From: JAHTBL01 sp038532735
Lineage (GTDB): Bacteria > Pseudomonadota > Alphaproteobacteria > Rhodobacterales > Rhodobacteraceae
Direction: 5' to 3'
DNA length: 64,000 nucleotides
NCBI GenBank assembly: GCA_038532735.1
Contig: JBCBAC010000006.1
Span: 62,001-126,000 of the forward strand
Shown: positions 49,910 to 58,820 of the stretch, piece after piece
Position numbering within the stretch: the stretch's first letter is position 1
Layout of the letters: every line of letters starts with the position of its first letter
Program-made: the position numbers and the translations under genes
The notes under the pieces: model-generated
Told to the model about the DNA's origin: nothing
The model's input: only the letters and a program-made list of their open reading frames with translations
Database searches by the model: none

Positions 49910-50656
49910 ATGCTTCCGATCCGAGATCACAACCCGTCCGAGCGCACGCCTTTCGTCACCTACGCCCTGATTGTCGCGAATATCGCGGTCTTCATCAGCT
50001 ATTGGCCCCTTTTCGAAAACCCGCGCGCGCTGAATGCCTTTTACGACACCTGGGCACTTTTGCCGGCACGTGTCACTGCGGGCACGGAATATGGCGGGCT
50101 ATTCACGTCGATGTTCCTGCATGGGGGGATCATGCATCTTGCGGGTAATATGCTCTTTTTATGGATTTTCGGCGATAACCTGGAAGAAGAGTTCGGCCAT
50201 ACCGGCTTTTTGGGCTTCTACCTGCTCAGCGGCCTCGGCGCTGCGCTGGTGCATGTGATGGCCGATCCTGCCTCAACGATCCCCACCGTGGGCGCGTCCG
50301 GCGCGATTGCAGGCGTGATGGGGGGCTATCTGCTGCTTTTCCCCAAAGCGCGCGTCGATATCCTTCTGATCCTCATCGTTTACATTCGCATCTTCCCGGT
50401 GCCCGCTTGGCTGATGCTGGGCATCTGGTTTGGCTTGCAGCTTTTCAACGGTGTGGCCGCCGATCAGGGTGGCGGAGGCGTTGCCTACTGGGCCCATGCC
50501 GGTGGGTTCATCATCGGTTTTGCGCTGGTGATCCCGATCTGGCTGCGGCGCGGCGGGCCTGCCTACTGGGCCCGGACCGAGGGACATCCGCCCCACCCTG
50601 AGACGAAATACAGACTGTCACGCAGTTCTATCCCCAACGTGCCAAGGAACCGCTGA
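49910..50656 (+). CDS. Rhomboid family intramembrane serine protease
   Basis: 248 residues, six to seven helices. The catalytic Ser is in the motif TVGASGAIAGVMGGYLLLF (GxSG) and the catalytic His in YWAHAGGFIIGFALVIP. The oxyanion-helix HGGIMHLAGNMLFLWIFGDN and GFLGFYLLSGLGAALVHVM are the other family marks, so a working protease is expected. ATG 49910 (MLPIRDHNPSERTPFVTYALI) fits family starts. Its TGA overlaps the next ATG (TGATG), coupling it to the GFA gene. Its substrate is unknown. Confidence 0.93.
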   Translation: MLPIRDHNPSERTPFVTYALIVANIAVFISYWPLFENPRALNAFYDTWALLPARVTAGTEYGGLFTSMFLHGGIMHLAGNMLFLWIFGDNLEEEFGHTGFLGFYLLSGLGAALVHVMADPASTIPTVGASGAIAGVMGGYLLLFPKARVDILLILIVYIRIFPVPAWLMLGIWFGLQLFNGVAADQGGGGVAYWAHAGGFIIGFALVIPIWLRRGGPAYWARTEGHPPHPETKYRLSRSSIPNVPRNR

Positions 50657-51012
50657 TGCGTGGCACCTGCCATTGCGGAGCTGTTGTGTTGGAGGTCACG
50701 CTCAGCGATGGGCTGAATACCGCGCGCCGCTGCGATTGCAGTTTTTGCCGCCGTCGCGGGGCGATTGCGGTCTCTACGCCGTTGAGCGGGCTCAAGGTGG
50801 TCGAAGGCGTCGATCACCTCACGCGCTACACGTGGGGCACGCATACTGCGCAGCATTTCTTCTGCAAGACCTGCGGGATCTATACCCACCACCAGCGCCG
50901 CTCAAACCCCAACGAATACGGGGTGAACGTCGCCATCCTCGACGGGATCAACCCGCGCGATCTGGGCGAGGTGGGCTGGGCCGACGGGATCAATCACCCG
51001 TCCGACCGTTAG
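50656..51012 (+). CDS. GFA (glutathione-dependent formaldehyde-activating enzyme-like) zinc protein
   Basis: 118 residues with the two zinc sites of the GFA/Mss4-like fold: CHCGAV (C-x-C) with CDCSFCRRRGA (C-x-C-x2-C) and the later FFCKTCGIYTHHQRR (C-x2-C). Members of the GFA family may bind glutathione adducts, but most, probably including this one, have unknown activity. Translation is coupled to the rhomboid gene. Confidence 0.9.
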   Translation: MRGTCHCGAVVLEVTLSDGLNTARRCDCSFCRRRGAIAVSTPLSGLKVVEGVDHLTRYTWGTHTAQHFFCKTCGIYTHHQRRSNPNEYGVNVAILDGINPRDLGEVGWADGINHPSDR

Positions 51013-51014
51013 GC

Positions 51015-51224
51015 TTAATTGGTCGTGTAGCTGGACACAGTGGCTGTCGACATCTCGGTAGAGACCTTGTTCGTCAGCTCCATTGAGCTATCGCCCACCA
51101 GGTTCAGGACAGCGATGCTCAAAGCGACGACACCGGCAGTCACCATCACCCAGTCAACGGTGATAGCGCCATCTTCATCGGTCCAAAAGCGGTTCAGGCG
51201 GGGGGCTAAAGCAGAAGTAAGCAT
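51015..51224 (-). CDS. Flp-pilin-like small membrane protein
   Basis: 69 residues: short basic N-terminus (MLTSALAPRLNRFWTDEDG) then a hydrophobic segment preceded by the G-A/xxxxE/D style border (DGAITVDWVMVTAGVVALSIAVLNLVG) and a polar tail (SMELTNKVSTEMSTATVSSY). The shape is that of Flp/TadE class pilin components with a prepilin-like cleavage area, but the usual Glu at +5 is replaced by Asp. No tad genes adjoin it. ATG 51224 is chosen over a longer frame. Confidence 0.68.
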   Translation of the reverse strand: MLTSALAPRLNRFWTDEDGAITVDWVMVTAGVVALSIAVLNLVGDSSMELTNKVSTEMSTATVSSYTTN

Positions 51225-51337
51225 GGGCCTGTCATCGACCTGAACCGTGTCAGAAACGGGGCAAAGACCAGACAAGCGCGCGGCATCGCTCCCGTGAGGT
51301 GAAACAATGCGTTGCGCAAAAGCCGGTAATCGCCAGA

Positions 51338-52126
51338 TCAGCCGTTGCGAATGACCTTGGCGAAGGTTTCGAAGATCTGCTCGTTCGCGGCGATGATCTC
51401 ACCATCTTCGATGATGTGCTTGCCGGGGGTGAGCGGCTCTACAAGGCCACCAGCCTCCCGCACGATCAGGCTGCCTGCCGCCAAATCCCAGCTGTTCAAG
51501 CGACGCTCCCAAAAGCCGTCATAGCGGCCCGCAGCCACGTAAGCCAAATCAAGCGCGGCAGAGCCAAATCGGCGCACACCTGCCGTCGCAGGCAAAAGAC
51601 GCGCCAGTTCCTGAAGCGTTTCGGGCAGATCAGAGCGGCCTGCGAATGGTAGACCGGTCGCAAAAATGCTCTCGATCAGCTTGTGACGGCCCGACACGCG
51701 CAACCGGCTCTCGTTCATCCAGGCGCCCTGGCCTTTTTCGGCAAAGAAAAGCTCGTCCTTGGCAGGGTCATAGACAACGCCCGCAACGATCTCGCCCTTA
51801 TGCTCCAGCGCGATGGAGACTGCCCAATGGGGAAGCCCGTGCAGATAGTTCGTCGTGCCATCCAGCGGGTCGACGATCCAGCGGCGGGTCGGGTCCTGCC
51901 CTTCGATCTCACCGCCTTCTTCGGCCAGCCAGCCATAGGTGGGGCGGGCTTCCATCAGATCGGTTTTGATGATCTCTTCGGCGGCCAGATCGGCGCGGCT
52001 GACAAAATCACCCGCCCCTTTCATCGACACTTGCAGGTTCTCGACCTCGCGGAAGTCCTTGGCCAGCGACCGCCCCGCTTTGCGCGCGGCTTTCATCATC
52101 ACGTTCAGATTGGCACTGCCCTGCAT
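51338..52126 (-). CDS. suhB: Inositol monophosphatase family protein (SuhB-like)
   Basis: 262 residues. All three metal-binding motifs: GDFVSRADLAAEEII (metal 3/1 region), WLAEEGGEIEG (Glu pair), WIVDPLDGTTNYLHGLPHW (D-P-L-D-G-T-T-N) and NSWDLAAGSLIVREAGG (WD-x-AAG). It dephosphorylates inositol-1-phosphate or similar; in E. coli SuhB also supports rRNA transcription antitermination. Length is normal. It follows the flavoprotein pair by 69 bp on the same strand, with no functional tie evident. Confidence 0.93.
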   Translation of the reverse strand: MQGSANLNVMMKAARKAGRSLAKDFREVENLQVSMKGAGDFVSRADLAAEEIIKTDLMEARPTYGWLAEEGGEIEGQDPTRRWIVDPLDGTTNYLHGLPHWAVSIALEHKGEIVAGVVYDPAKDELFFAEKGQGAWMNESRLRVSGRHKLIESIFATGLPFAGRSDLPETLQELARLLPATAGVRRFGSAALDLAYVAAGRYDGFWERRLNSWDLAAGSLIVREAGGLVEPLTPGKHIIEDGEIIAANEQIFETFAKVIRNG

Positions 52127-52195
52127 GGATCGGCTCCGGTTGGTCGTAGATCAGGGCGTGCCTATACGCGGCGCATCCGCGGTTGCCAAGGGGCG

Positions 52196-54637
52196 TCAGG
52201 CACGCATCCGCTCTGACTTTGGATCATACATCGGCTTGAGCGAGGCTTCGGCGGCAACACGCGTCCCCGCCACTTCAATCTCATATTGACCCGCCAGCAC
52301 CTCCGCCGCGGTTTCGCCCTTGCAAGGGACGTAGCCAAGACCCATCGCGCCGCCCAGCGTATGCCCATACGCGCCCGAGGTCAGGTGGCCCACAACCTCG
52401 CCATCCCGGAGGATCGGCTCGTTGTGATACAGCAACGGCTCCGGCTCTTTGAGCAGGAATTGCAGCATGCGCGCGCTGACACCTTCGTCTTTCATGCGCA
52501 GCACAGCATCGCGCCCGATGAAGCTGGGCTTGGCAGTCTTCACAGCAAATGCGAGGCCAGCTTCCACCACATGATCCTCACAGGTGATGTCATGGCCGAA
52601 ATGGCGGAAGCCCTTTTCGATGCGGCAACTGTCCATCATATGCAGACCACACAGCTTGAGGCCATGATCTGCACCTGCCTCATAGAGCGTTTCAAACGCA
52701 TGCGCTGCCATGTCGGCGCTGATGTAAAGCTCGTACCCCAACTCACCCACGTAAGAGACGCGGTGCGCACGGGCGAGGCCCATGCCAAGCTCAACCTCAT
52801 GGGCCATGCCGAACGGATGCGCATCATTGCCGAAATCATGGGGGGAGACCGCCTGCATCAACGCCCGCGCATTCGGCCCCATGATCGCCAGCACAGCTTC
52901 GCCAGCAGTCATATCGGTGATGACGACATTGAAATCACCCTTATGCCGCCGCATCCAGGTCTGATCGGCAAGCCGCGTCGCTGCCGGTGTGACGACCAGA
53001 TACGCCTCGTTACTCAAACGGGTGACAGTGACGTCTGCCTCAATCCCGCCATACTGATTAAGGAACTGTGTATAAACGATTTTGCCGTTAACCACGGCCA
53101 TATCGGCACCACAGATATGGTTAAGGAAAGCTTCCGCATCCTTGCCCTCCACCCGGATTTTCCCGAAAGACGACATGTCGTACATCCCGACCTTCTCGCG
53201 GATCGCCTGATGTTCGCGGGCCGAATTTTCGAACCAGTTCTGCCGTTTCCAGCTATATTCGTATTCCGGCGTTTGGCCTTCATCGGCAAACCAGTTAGCG
53301 CGTTCCCATCCCGCAAATTCACCGAAGACAGCGCCCTGCGTTTTGAGATGCTCATGCAGCGGAGACCGCCTGATCCCTCGCGCCGTCGCTTTCTGCCGGT
53401 AAGGGAAGTGGTCCGCATAAAGCAGCCCGAGCGTTTCGGTCGAACGCTTCGCCAGATACGTCTTGTTACCCTGAAACGGCTGCATCCGGCTGATATCGAC
53501 ATCGCCCAGATCGAAGGGCTTTTCGCCCATTTCCATCCACTGCGCCAGCGCCATCCCGGCGCCGCCAGCAGACTGAATTCCGATGGAGTTAAAGCCCGCA
53601 GCGACCCAGAAATTGTCCAGCTCGGGCGCAAGACCAAGGTGATATGCGTCGTCTGGTGTGAAGCTCTCCGGCCCGTTGAAGAAGGTATGAATCCCCGCCT
53701 CGGCCAGCATCGGCATGCGGTTCACAGCGGCCTCCAAGATCGGCTCAAAATGGTCGAAATCCTCGGGCAGCTGATCAAACTCGAAGTCCTTCGGAATACC
53801 ATCCAGCGCCCAAGGCTTCGCCACAGGCTCGAACGCGCCAAGCAGCATTTTGCCCGCATCTTCCTTGTAGTAGGCGCACTCATCCGGTACCCGCAGAACC
53901 GGCAATTGTTGAAGCCCTTCAATGGCTTCCGTCACAATATAGAAATGCTCACAGGCTTGAAGCGGCACGTTCACGCCCGCCATACGGCCGACTTCATGGC
54001 CCCACATCCCGCCGCAATTGACGACCATATCCGCGGTGATGTGACCGCTCTCTTCACCGCTTTGCCAATCGACGCCCGTGACGCGCATATCGTCGCGCTT
54101 GATGCCTGTCACAGACACCCGCTCCAGCACCTTTGCACCCTTCTGACGCGCACCTTTGGCCAGTGCCAAGGCAATATTCGCGGGGTCGCCCTGCCCATCC
54201 TTATCCAGGTAAACAGCCCCCACCACATCTTGCGTGTTCAGGTGCGGATAGCGCGCCGACACCTCGTTGGGGGAGATCTGCTCAACCTCCACCCCAAAGG
54301 CCCGCGCCATGGAGGCTTGACGCAAAATCTCCTCCCGCCGATGCTCTGTCAGCGCCACGGTGATTGATCCGTTACGTTTGAAGCCCGTCGCGACGCCCGT
54401 TTCCGCTTCCAGCTCGCCGTAAAGCTCTTGGCTGTACTTTGCCAACCGCGTCATGTTGATGGAGGCGCGCAGCTGCGCGATCAGCCCCGCCGCGTGCCAT
54501 GTCGTGCCGCTGGTCAGTTGCTTGCGCTCCAGCAGAACAACATCCGTCCAGCCTTGCTTGGCCAGATGATACGCGACTGAGCAGCCGATCACGCCGCCCC
54601 CGATAATCACAACACGCGCGTGGCTTGGAACAGTCAT
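52196..54637 (-). CDS. Dimethylglycine/sarcosine dehydrogenase-like flavoprotein with GcvT domain (second copy)
   Basis: 813 residues. N half DAO-type FAD domain: ARVVIIGGGVIGCSVAYHLAKQGW (GxGxxG), TSGTTWHAAGLIAQ, where the His corresponds to the covalent-FAD His of dimethylglycine dehydrogenases. C half GcvT folate-binding domains (GMYDMSSFGKIRVEGKDAEA, GELGYELYISADMA, LHMMDSCRIEKGFRHFGHDI). It should oxidatively demethylate an N-methylated amine and pass the methylene group to tetrahydrofolate. The exact substrate (dimethylglycine, sarcosine, methylaminobutyrate) is open. It lies 115 bp downstream of its paralogue; ATG 54637 has a GGAG site. The end (YDPKSERMRA) is similar to the paralogue's. 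Confidence 0.9.
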   Translation of the reverse strand: MTVPSHARVVIIGGGVIGCSVAYHLAKQGWTDVVLLERKQLTSGTTWHAAGLIAQLRASINMTRLAKYSQELYGELEAETGVATGFKRNGSITVALTEHRREEILRQASMARAFGVEVEQISPNEVSARYPHLNTQDVVGAVYLDKDGQGDPANIALALAKGARQKGAKVLERVSVTGIKRDDMRVTGVDWQSGEESGHITADMVVNCGGMWGHEVGRMAGVNVPLQACEHFYIVTEAIEGLQQLPVLRVPDECAYYKEDAGKMLLGAFEPVAKPWALDGIPKDFEFDQLPEDFDHFEPILEAAVNRMPMLAEAGIHTFFNGPESFTPDDAYHLGLAPELDNFWVAAGFNSIGIQSAGGAGMALAQWMEMGEKPFDLGDVDISRMQPFQGNKTYLAKRSTETLGLLYADHFPYRQKATARGIRRSPLHEHLKTQGAVFGEFAGWERANWFADEGQTPEYEYSWKRQNWFENSAREHQAIREKVGMYDMSSFGKIRVEGKDAEAFLNHICGADMAVVNGKIVYTQFLNQYGGIEADVTVTRLSNEAYLVVTPAATRLADQTWMRRHKGDFNVVITDMTAGEAVLAIMGPNARALMQAVSPHDFGNDAHPFGMAHEVELGMGLARAHRVSYVGELGYELYISADMAAHAFETLYEAGADHGLKLCGLHMMDSCRIEKGFRHFGHDITCEDHVVEAGLAFAVKTAKPSFIGRDAVLRMKDEGVSARMLQFLLKEPEPLLYHNEPILRDGEVVGHLTSGAYGHTLGGAMGLGYVPCKGETAAEVLAGQYEIEVAGTRVAAEASLKPMYDPKSERMRA

Positions 54638-54752
54638 TCTTTCAACTCCGAAACCGGCAGGCGTTTGGGCGCGCTACCATATTGTGTAGGTTAACAGCAG
54701 TCGGGCACATCACCCCATCTACTGCATTTAAATCAAAGGAAAAGCTGCGCGA

Positions 54753-57185
54753 CTACGCGCGCAGCCGCTCATTCTTGGGATCCCAAAGACCGGGGACTTC
54801 ACTGATATTGGCCGGGAATTTCTGACCGAAAATCTCCACCTCAAGCGTGTCGTTGACAGCATCCGGCGCGATCATCGCCAGCGCGATGGACGCATCGACG
54901 CGGTAGCCGTAACCGCCGCTCAAAACCTCGCCGACAATGCGGTCGCCGGACCAGACATTCGCCATGTAAGGCGCGTCCCAGTCGCCCGCTTCAACCGTCA
55001 TCGTCACCGATGTACGGCGTGGCGGCGTGTTGGCCTGCAGCGCTTGCTTGCCGGGGAAGTCATGCTCTTTATCCAGCTTGACGAAGCGGCCCAAACCGGA
55101 TTCCAGCGCCGTATAATCCGACGATAGGTCGACCTTCCACGCCTTGTAACCCTTCTCAAGACGCATCGCGTTCAGCGCAAACATCCCGAACGGCACAGCG
55201 CCAGCCTCAAGAACCGCGTCGTAAATCGCCGGGATATCGGCCATCTTGGCGTGGACTTCCCAACCCAATTCGCCCGCAAAAGACACACGCGCGAGGAACA
55301 CGTCCTGCCCCGCAACCTTGCCGTTTTGATGGGTCAGCCAAGGCAAAGACAGATCTGCCTCCGCGATCTTTTCAAAGAGGTCCCGCGCCTTCGGACCAGT
55401 CACAATCAGCGTCGAAAACTCGGTCGTATGATCGGTCAGGCTCAGCCCCTCGGGAAGGTCTTTGGCCAGCCATTCGAAGTCATGCCATTGCGCAGGTGCT
55501 GCGGTGATCAGCGTAAAGTCATTGTCATCATGCCGGATGATCGACATCTCGGTCACGACGCGGCCGCGGCTGTCGGTAAAGTAACCCAAGGTCAGGCGGC
55601 CAACCTTCGGCAGGATGCCGGTGATCTTGCCCAACAGCCAATCTGCGGCCCCCGCACCAGACAGCTTGAACCGCGAGAAACCTGGCAGATCGAGCACGCC
55701 AACACCGTCGCGCACCGCCTCAACCTCTTCGCGCACACGCGGCTCCCACGGACCGGCGCGATCCCAGGTTTCCGTCGCTTCCTCAGACGTGTCATCGCCG
55801 GGTTTCGCGAACCAGTTCGCCCGCTCCCACCCGTTATAGACGCCCATCTGACCGCCCATCTCGACGACTTTCGCATGCACCGGAGAAACCTTCTTGTCAC
55901 GCGCTTCAGGCCATTCGTGATGGGGGAAATGCATGGCGTATTCGTGGCCATAAACCTCCATCGCCTTCTTGGTCGAATAGTCCTGATCGGCGTAATCGGT
56001 GAACCGGCGCGGGTCGAGCGCCCAGCAATCCCATTCGGTCTGACCTTCGGTGATCCAGTCGCACAGGATTTTACCCGCGCCACCGCCTTGCGCGATGCCG
56101 AAGGTGAACACACAGGCTTCAAACGCGTTCGGAACGCCCGGCATCGGCCCGATCAGCGGGTTGCCGTCAGGGGTGTAAGGGATCGGGCCGTTAATCACTT
56201 TGTTAATACCCGCTTGACCCAAAAGCGGAACCCGCGCCATCGCGTCTTCGATATAGAACTCAAGCCGCTCCAGATCGTCCGGGTACAGCTGGAAGCTGAA
56301 ATCTTCCGGCATCGGATCATCGGGCGTCTGCCAATGGGCCTTGCAGTTGCGCTCATACGGGCCAAGGTTCAGACCGGTCTTTTCCTGACGCAGATAGTAG
56401 CTGATATCCGGGTCGCGCAGCAGCGGCAGCTTGCCGCCTTTTTCCTTCGTATAGGCCTCAATCTCAGGGATTTCATCGGTCAGAAGATACTGGTGGCTCA
56501 TCACCGCCATGGGCATCGTGCGCCCACCATAGGGCTTGAACCATTCCGACACGCGCTGCGCATAATAGCCTGCGGCGTTAACCACGAACTCGCAGCGGAT
56601 GTCGCCCTTTTCGGTTTGCACGACCCACTCATCTCCGTCGCGGCTGATCCCGGTCGCAGGTGTGAAACGCAGGATCTTGGCGCCCTTGTCACGCGCGCCT
56701 TTTGCAAAAGCCTGCGTGATCTGTGCCGGGTCCATATCGCCGTCGTAGCGGTCATAAAGACCCCCTTCGAGGTCATGCGTCTCCATAAACGGATAGGCCT
56801 CTTTGAGGTCGGCGTTCGACATCATTTCCATCGGCAGGCCCTGAGCAGCCGCCATCCCGCGAACCCGCTCAAACTCCATCATCCGCTCTTTCGAATGCGC
56901 CAAGCGGACGGAGCCGGTGACGTTATAGTTGATCGGATAATCGACCTTTTCAGCGATTTCGCGATAGAGCGTTGTCGAATAGCGCTGCATATTCATGACG
57001 GCCCAACTCGCTGAAAAGTTGGGGATATTCCCTGCAGCGTGCCAGGTCGAGCCTGCTGTCAGCTCGTTCTTTTCCAGAAGAACGCAGTCAGACCAGCCCG
57101 CCTCTGCCAGATGATAAAGGCATGACGCGCCGACGACGCCACCACCGATCACGACCACGCGGGCTGTTGTCTGAAAATCACTCAT
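54753..57185 (-). CDS. Dimethylglycine/sarcosine dehydrogenase-like flavoprotein with GcvT domain (first copy)
   Basis: 810 residues, same architecture as the copy downstream: RVVVIGGGVVGASCLYHLAEAGW, TAGSTWHAAGNIPN with the putative flavinylated His, VVNAAGYYAQRVSEWFKPYGG, INGPIPYTPDGNPLIGPMPG, FTFGIAQGGGAGKI, and GcvT domains (VLDLPGFSRFKLSGAGAADW, SFAGELGWEVHAKMAD, ALNAMRLEKGYKAWKVDLS). The two copies differ widely in sequence, so they are old paralogues or separate imports and probably use different substrates. ATG 57185 has an AAAGG site and lies 12 bp after the regulator's stop, so it is the first structural gene of the regulator's operon. Confidence 0.9.
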   Translation of the reverse strand: MSDFQTTARVVVIGGGVVGASCLYHLAEAGWSDCVLLEKNELTAGSTWHAAGNIPNFSASWAVMNMQRYSTTLYREIAEKVDYPINYNVTGSVRLAHSKERMMEFERVRGMAAAQGLPMEMMSNADLKEAYPFMETHDLEGGLYDRYDGDMDPAQITQAFAKGARDKGAKILRFTPATGISRDGDEWVVQTEKGDIRCEFVVNAAGYYAQRVSEWFKPYGGRTMPMAVMSHQYLLTDEIPEIEAYTKEKGGKLPLLRDPDISYYLRQEKTGLNLGPYERNCKAHWQTPDDPMPEDFSFQLYPDDLERLEFYIEDAMARVPLLGQAGINKVINGPIPYTPDGNPLIGPMPGVPNAFEACVFTFGIAQGGGAGKILCDWITEGQTEWDCWALDPRRFTDYADQDYSTKKAMEVYGHEYAMHFPHHEWPEARDKKVSPVHAKVVEMGGQMGVYNGWERANWFAKPGDDTSEEATETWDRAGPWEPRVREEVEAVRDGVGVLDLPGFSRFKLSGAGAADWLLGKITGILPKVGRLTLGYFTDSRGRVVTEMSIIRHDDNDFTLITAAPAQWHDFEWLAKDLPEGLSLTDHTTEFSTLIVTGPKARDLFEKIAEADLSLPWLTHQNGKVAGQDVFLARVSFAGELGWEVHAKMADIPAIYDAVLEAGAVPFGMFALNAMRLEKGYKAWKVDLSSDYTALESGLGRFVKLDKEHDFPGKQALQANTPPRRTSVTMTVEAGDWDAPYMANVWSGDRIVGEVLSGGYGYRVDASIALAMIAPDAVNDTLEVEIFGQKFPANISEVPGLWDPKNERLRA

Positions 57186-57196
57186 GAGGGGACCTT

Positions 57197-57739
57197 TCAA
57201 TAGACAGGCGGAGCGATGATCCAGATCGCAACCGCGGGTGTTTCGTAAGGATTGGCCCAGCGAAATCGCTGGCCCCGCATCCGGAAGCTATCGCCTTCGG
57301 ACAGGGAAAATTTCTCGCCATCAAGCCAGACATCCAGGCGACCAGCGACGATATATGCAAGTTCCTGAGTGCCGCGGCGAACGCTGTCATCGCGCGCAGC
57401 ACCAGGATCAAAGACGGAATGGACAGCCTGAAAATCGTCCGTCAGATCGGGGGAGAGAAGCTCCTCCGTTAACCCTGCAACACGATTGCCGATGGGGCGA
57501 CGCGCGTCGGCGCGCACTACGATTCCATCTTCACCGGGCCGCGTGGTCAGTAAGTCTTTGGATACATCAAGCGCGTCGGCCATCGCCTCCAGATCCGTAG
57601 GATCAGGGGTCGACAGATCACGCTCGATCTGGCTGAGCCAACCGACCGATTTGCCAAGGTCATCTGCCAAAGACTGAAGCGTCATCCGCCGCGATTTACG
57701 CAGCGCACGCAGATCAGCACCAAGGGATGTCGTGGTCAT
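57197..57739 (-). CDS. XRE-family regulator with cupin sensor
   Basis: 180 residues: N-terminal HTH of the XRE type (LGADLRALRKSRRMTLQSLA, DDLGKSVGWLSQIERDLSTP) and a C-terminal cupin_2 domain (GTQELAYIVAGRLDVWLDGE, FSLSEGDSFRMRGQRFRWAN, then P) that should bind a small ligand or metal. Regulators of this type control amine and amino-acid catabolism (PuuR, SutR, and many beside sarcosine/dimethylglycine dehydrogenase genes). Here it leads directly into the flavoprotein genes, which are its most likely targets, and a palindrome right before its start suggests autoregulation. Confidence 0.92.
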   Translation of the reverse strand: MTTTSLGADLRALRKSRRMTLQSLADDLGKSVGWLSQIERDLSTPDPTDLEAMADALDVSKDLLTTRPGEDGIVVRADARRPIGNRVAGLTEELLSPDLTDDFQAVHSVFDPGAARDDSVRRGTQELAYIVAGRLDVWLDGEKFSLSEGDSFRMRGQRFRWANPYETPAVAIWIIAPPVY

Positions 57740-57749
57740 GGCAACGTCC

Positions 57750-57785
57750 GTGAAAATTATGATGAAATTTTCACACGATTTTTCA
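57750..57785. promoter_or_regulatory. Palindromic operator of the XRE-cupin gene
   Basis: GTGAAAATT-N7-AATTTTCAC, a perfect 9-bp inverted repeat (57750-57774) starting 11 bp upstream of the regulator's ATG; a third half-site TTTTTCAC follows at 57778-57785, its CAC end 11 bp (about one helical turn) beyond that of the palindrome. Likely bound by the XRE-cupin protein itself. Confidence 0.65.
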
Positions 57786-57817
57786 CAGATGAGTCAAGAA
57801 AATTATGTGCCGCAGGG

Positions 57818-58723
57818 TTAACTGCGCTGCATCTTCATCGGAATCGTCCGCGCAAGGCGTATTAAGTGAGCCATATAAGGCTTCATCGTGTCGTCGCCGC
57901 GGGTCGCTGCGTAAAGCCTGCGCGTTAACCCTGTTTCGGTAATCGGGCGCGTGACATAGTCGGAATTATACTTCACCTCCCGCACCACCCAGTCGGGCAA
58001 CACCGACACGCCACGATTCGACGCAACGAGCAGCAGGATCACCGCTGTCAGCTCAACCTGACGGACCGATGCGGGCTCCACTTTTGCCGGGGTCAGCAAT
58101 TGGCTGAAGATGTCCAACCGCGCGCGATCGACCGGATAAGTGATCAGCGTTTCCCCGCGAAAATCCTGCGCCTCGATGAAGTTTTTTTGCGCCAATGGGT
58201 GCTTGGAGGAGGCAACGAAGACCGGATCGTAGTCGAAAAGCGGTGTGAAATCGACATTGGGCAGGTCTTCCGGGTCCGAAGAGACGACCAGATCGACGCC
58301 CTCTTTCTGCAACGCGGGCAGCGCGTCGAAGGCAAGGCCGGGGCGGATATCTACATCGACATCCGGCCAGCCTTTGCGGAACTCTTCCAGCACCGGGAAC
58401 AGCCATTCGAAGCAGGCGTGGCACTCAATCGCGATATGCAAACGCCCCGCTTTGCCATCCTGCACACCCTCAAAATCTGCTTCCAAAGCAGCAACTTGCG
58501 GTAAAATACTCTCGGCCAATGCAAGCAGCTTCATACCCGCCGCTGACAGCTTCAGAGGCTTGGAGCGGCGCACGAAAAGCTCCACCCCGGTCTGATCTTC
58601 CAGCCCCTTGATCTGGTGGCTCAATGCCGACTGCGTGATGTTCAAGACATCCGCCGCGCGGGCGAGCCCGCCGGCCTCGTGAATGGCCTTGATCGTGCGA
58701 AGATGACGAAACTCGATATTCAT
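57818..58723 (-). CDS. metR: MetR-type LysR regulator
   Basis: 301 residues. N-terminal winged HTH (FRHLRTIKAIHEAGGLARAA, VLNITQSALSHQIKGLEDQT) and an effector domain with LHIAIECHACFEWLFPVLEEFRKGWPDVDVDI, which is the MetR hallmark for homocysteine sensing. Divergent to metF, with a match to the MetR consensus TGAA-N5-TTCA between the genes. ATG 58723 (MNIEFRHLRTI) is preferred to 58738. Confidence 0.92.
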   Translation of the reverse strand: MNIEFRHLRTIKAIHEAGGLARAADVLNITQSALSHQIKGLEDQTGVELFVRRSKPLKLSAAGMKLLALAESILPQVAALEADFEGVQDGKAGRLHIAIECHACFEWLFPVLEEFRKGWPDVDVDIRPGLAFDALPALQKEGVDLVVSSDPEDLPNVDFTPLFDYDPVFVASSKHPLAQKNFIEAQDFRGETLITYPVDRARLDIFSQLLTPAKVEPASVRQVELTAVILLLVASNRGVSVLPDWVVREVKYNSDYVTRPITETGLTRRLYAATRGDDTMKPYMAHLIRLARTIPMKMQRS

Positions 58724-58724
58724 G

Positions 58725-58768
58725 TGAACAAAGCTCATGATCGTGATGAGAGTTATGAAATTGTTTCA
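58725..58768. promoter_or_regulatory. MetR binding sites between metR and metF
   Basis: TGAAATTGTTTCA (58756-58768) matches the MetR consensus TGAA-NN(A/T)NN-TTCA completely. TGAACAAAGCTCA (58725-58737), just upstream of the metR start, matches with one change. Two sites 31 bp apart would allow joint control of metF and metR. Confidence 0.7.
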
Positions 58769-58820
58769 CTTCACGCGATGTGAGACAACCTAAAAAGCCC
58801 GAAAACAGAAAGCCTGCGTC

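Noticed and set aside
52286..54367. 693-codon open frame antisense to the second flavoprotein gene; similar ones at 55251-57014 and 61705-63252
   Set aside because: All are mirror frames of well-supported genes with no protein-like motifs.
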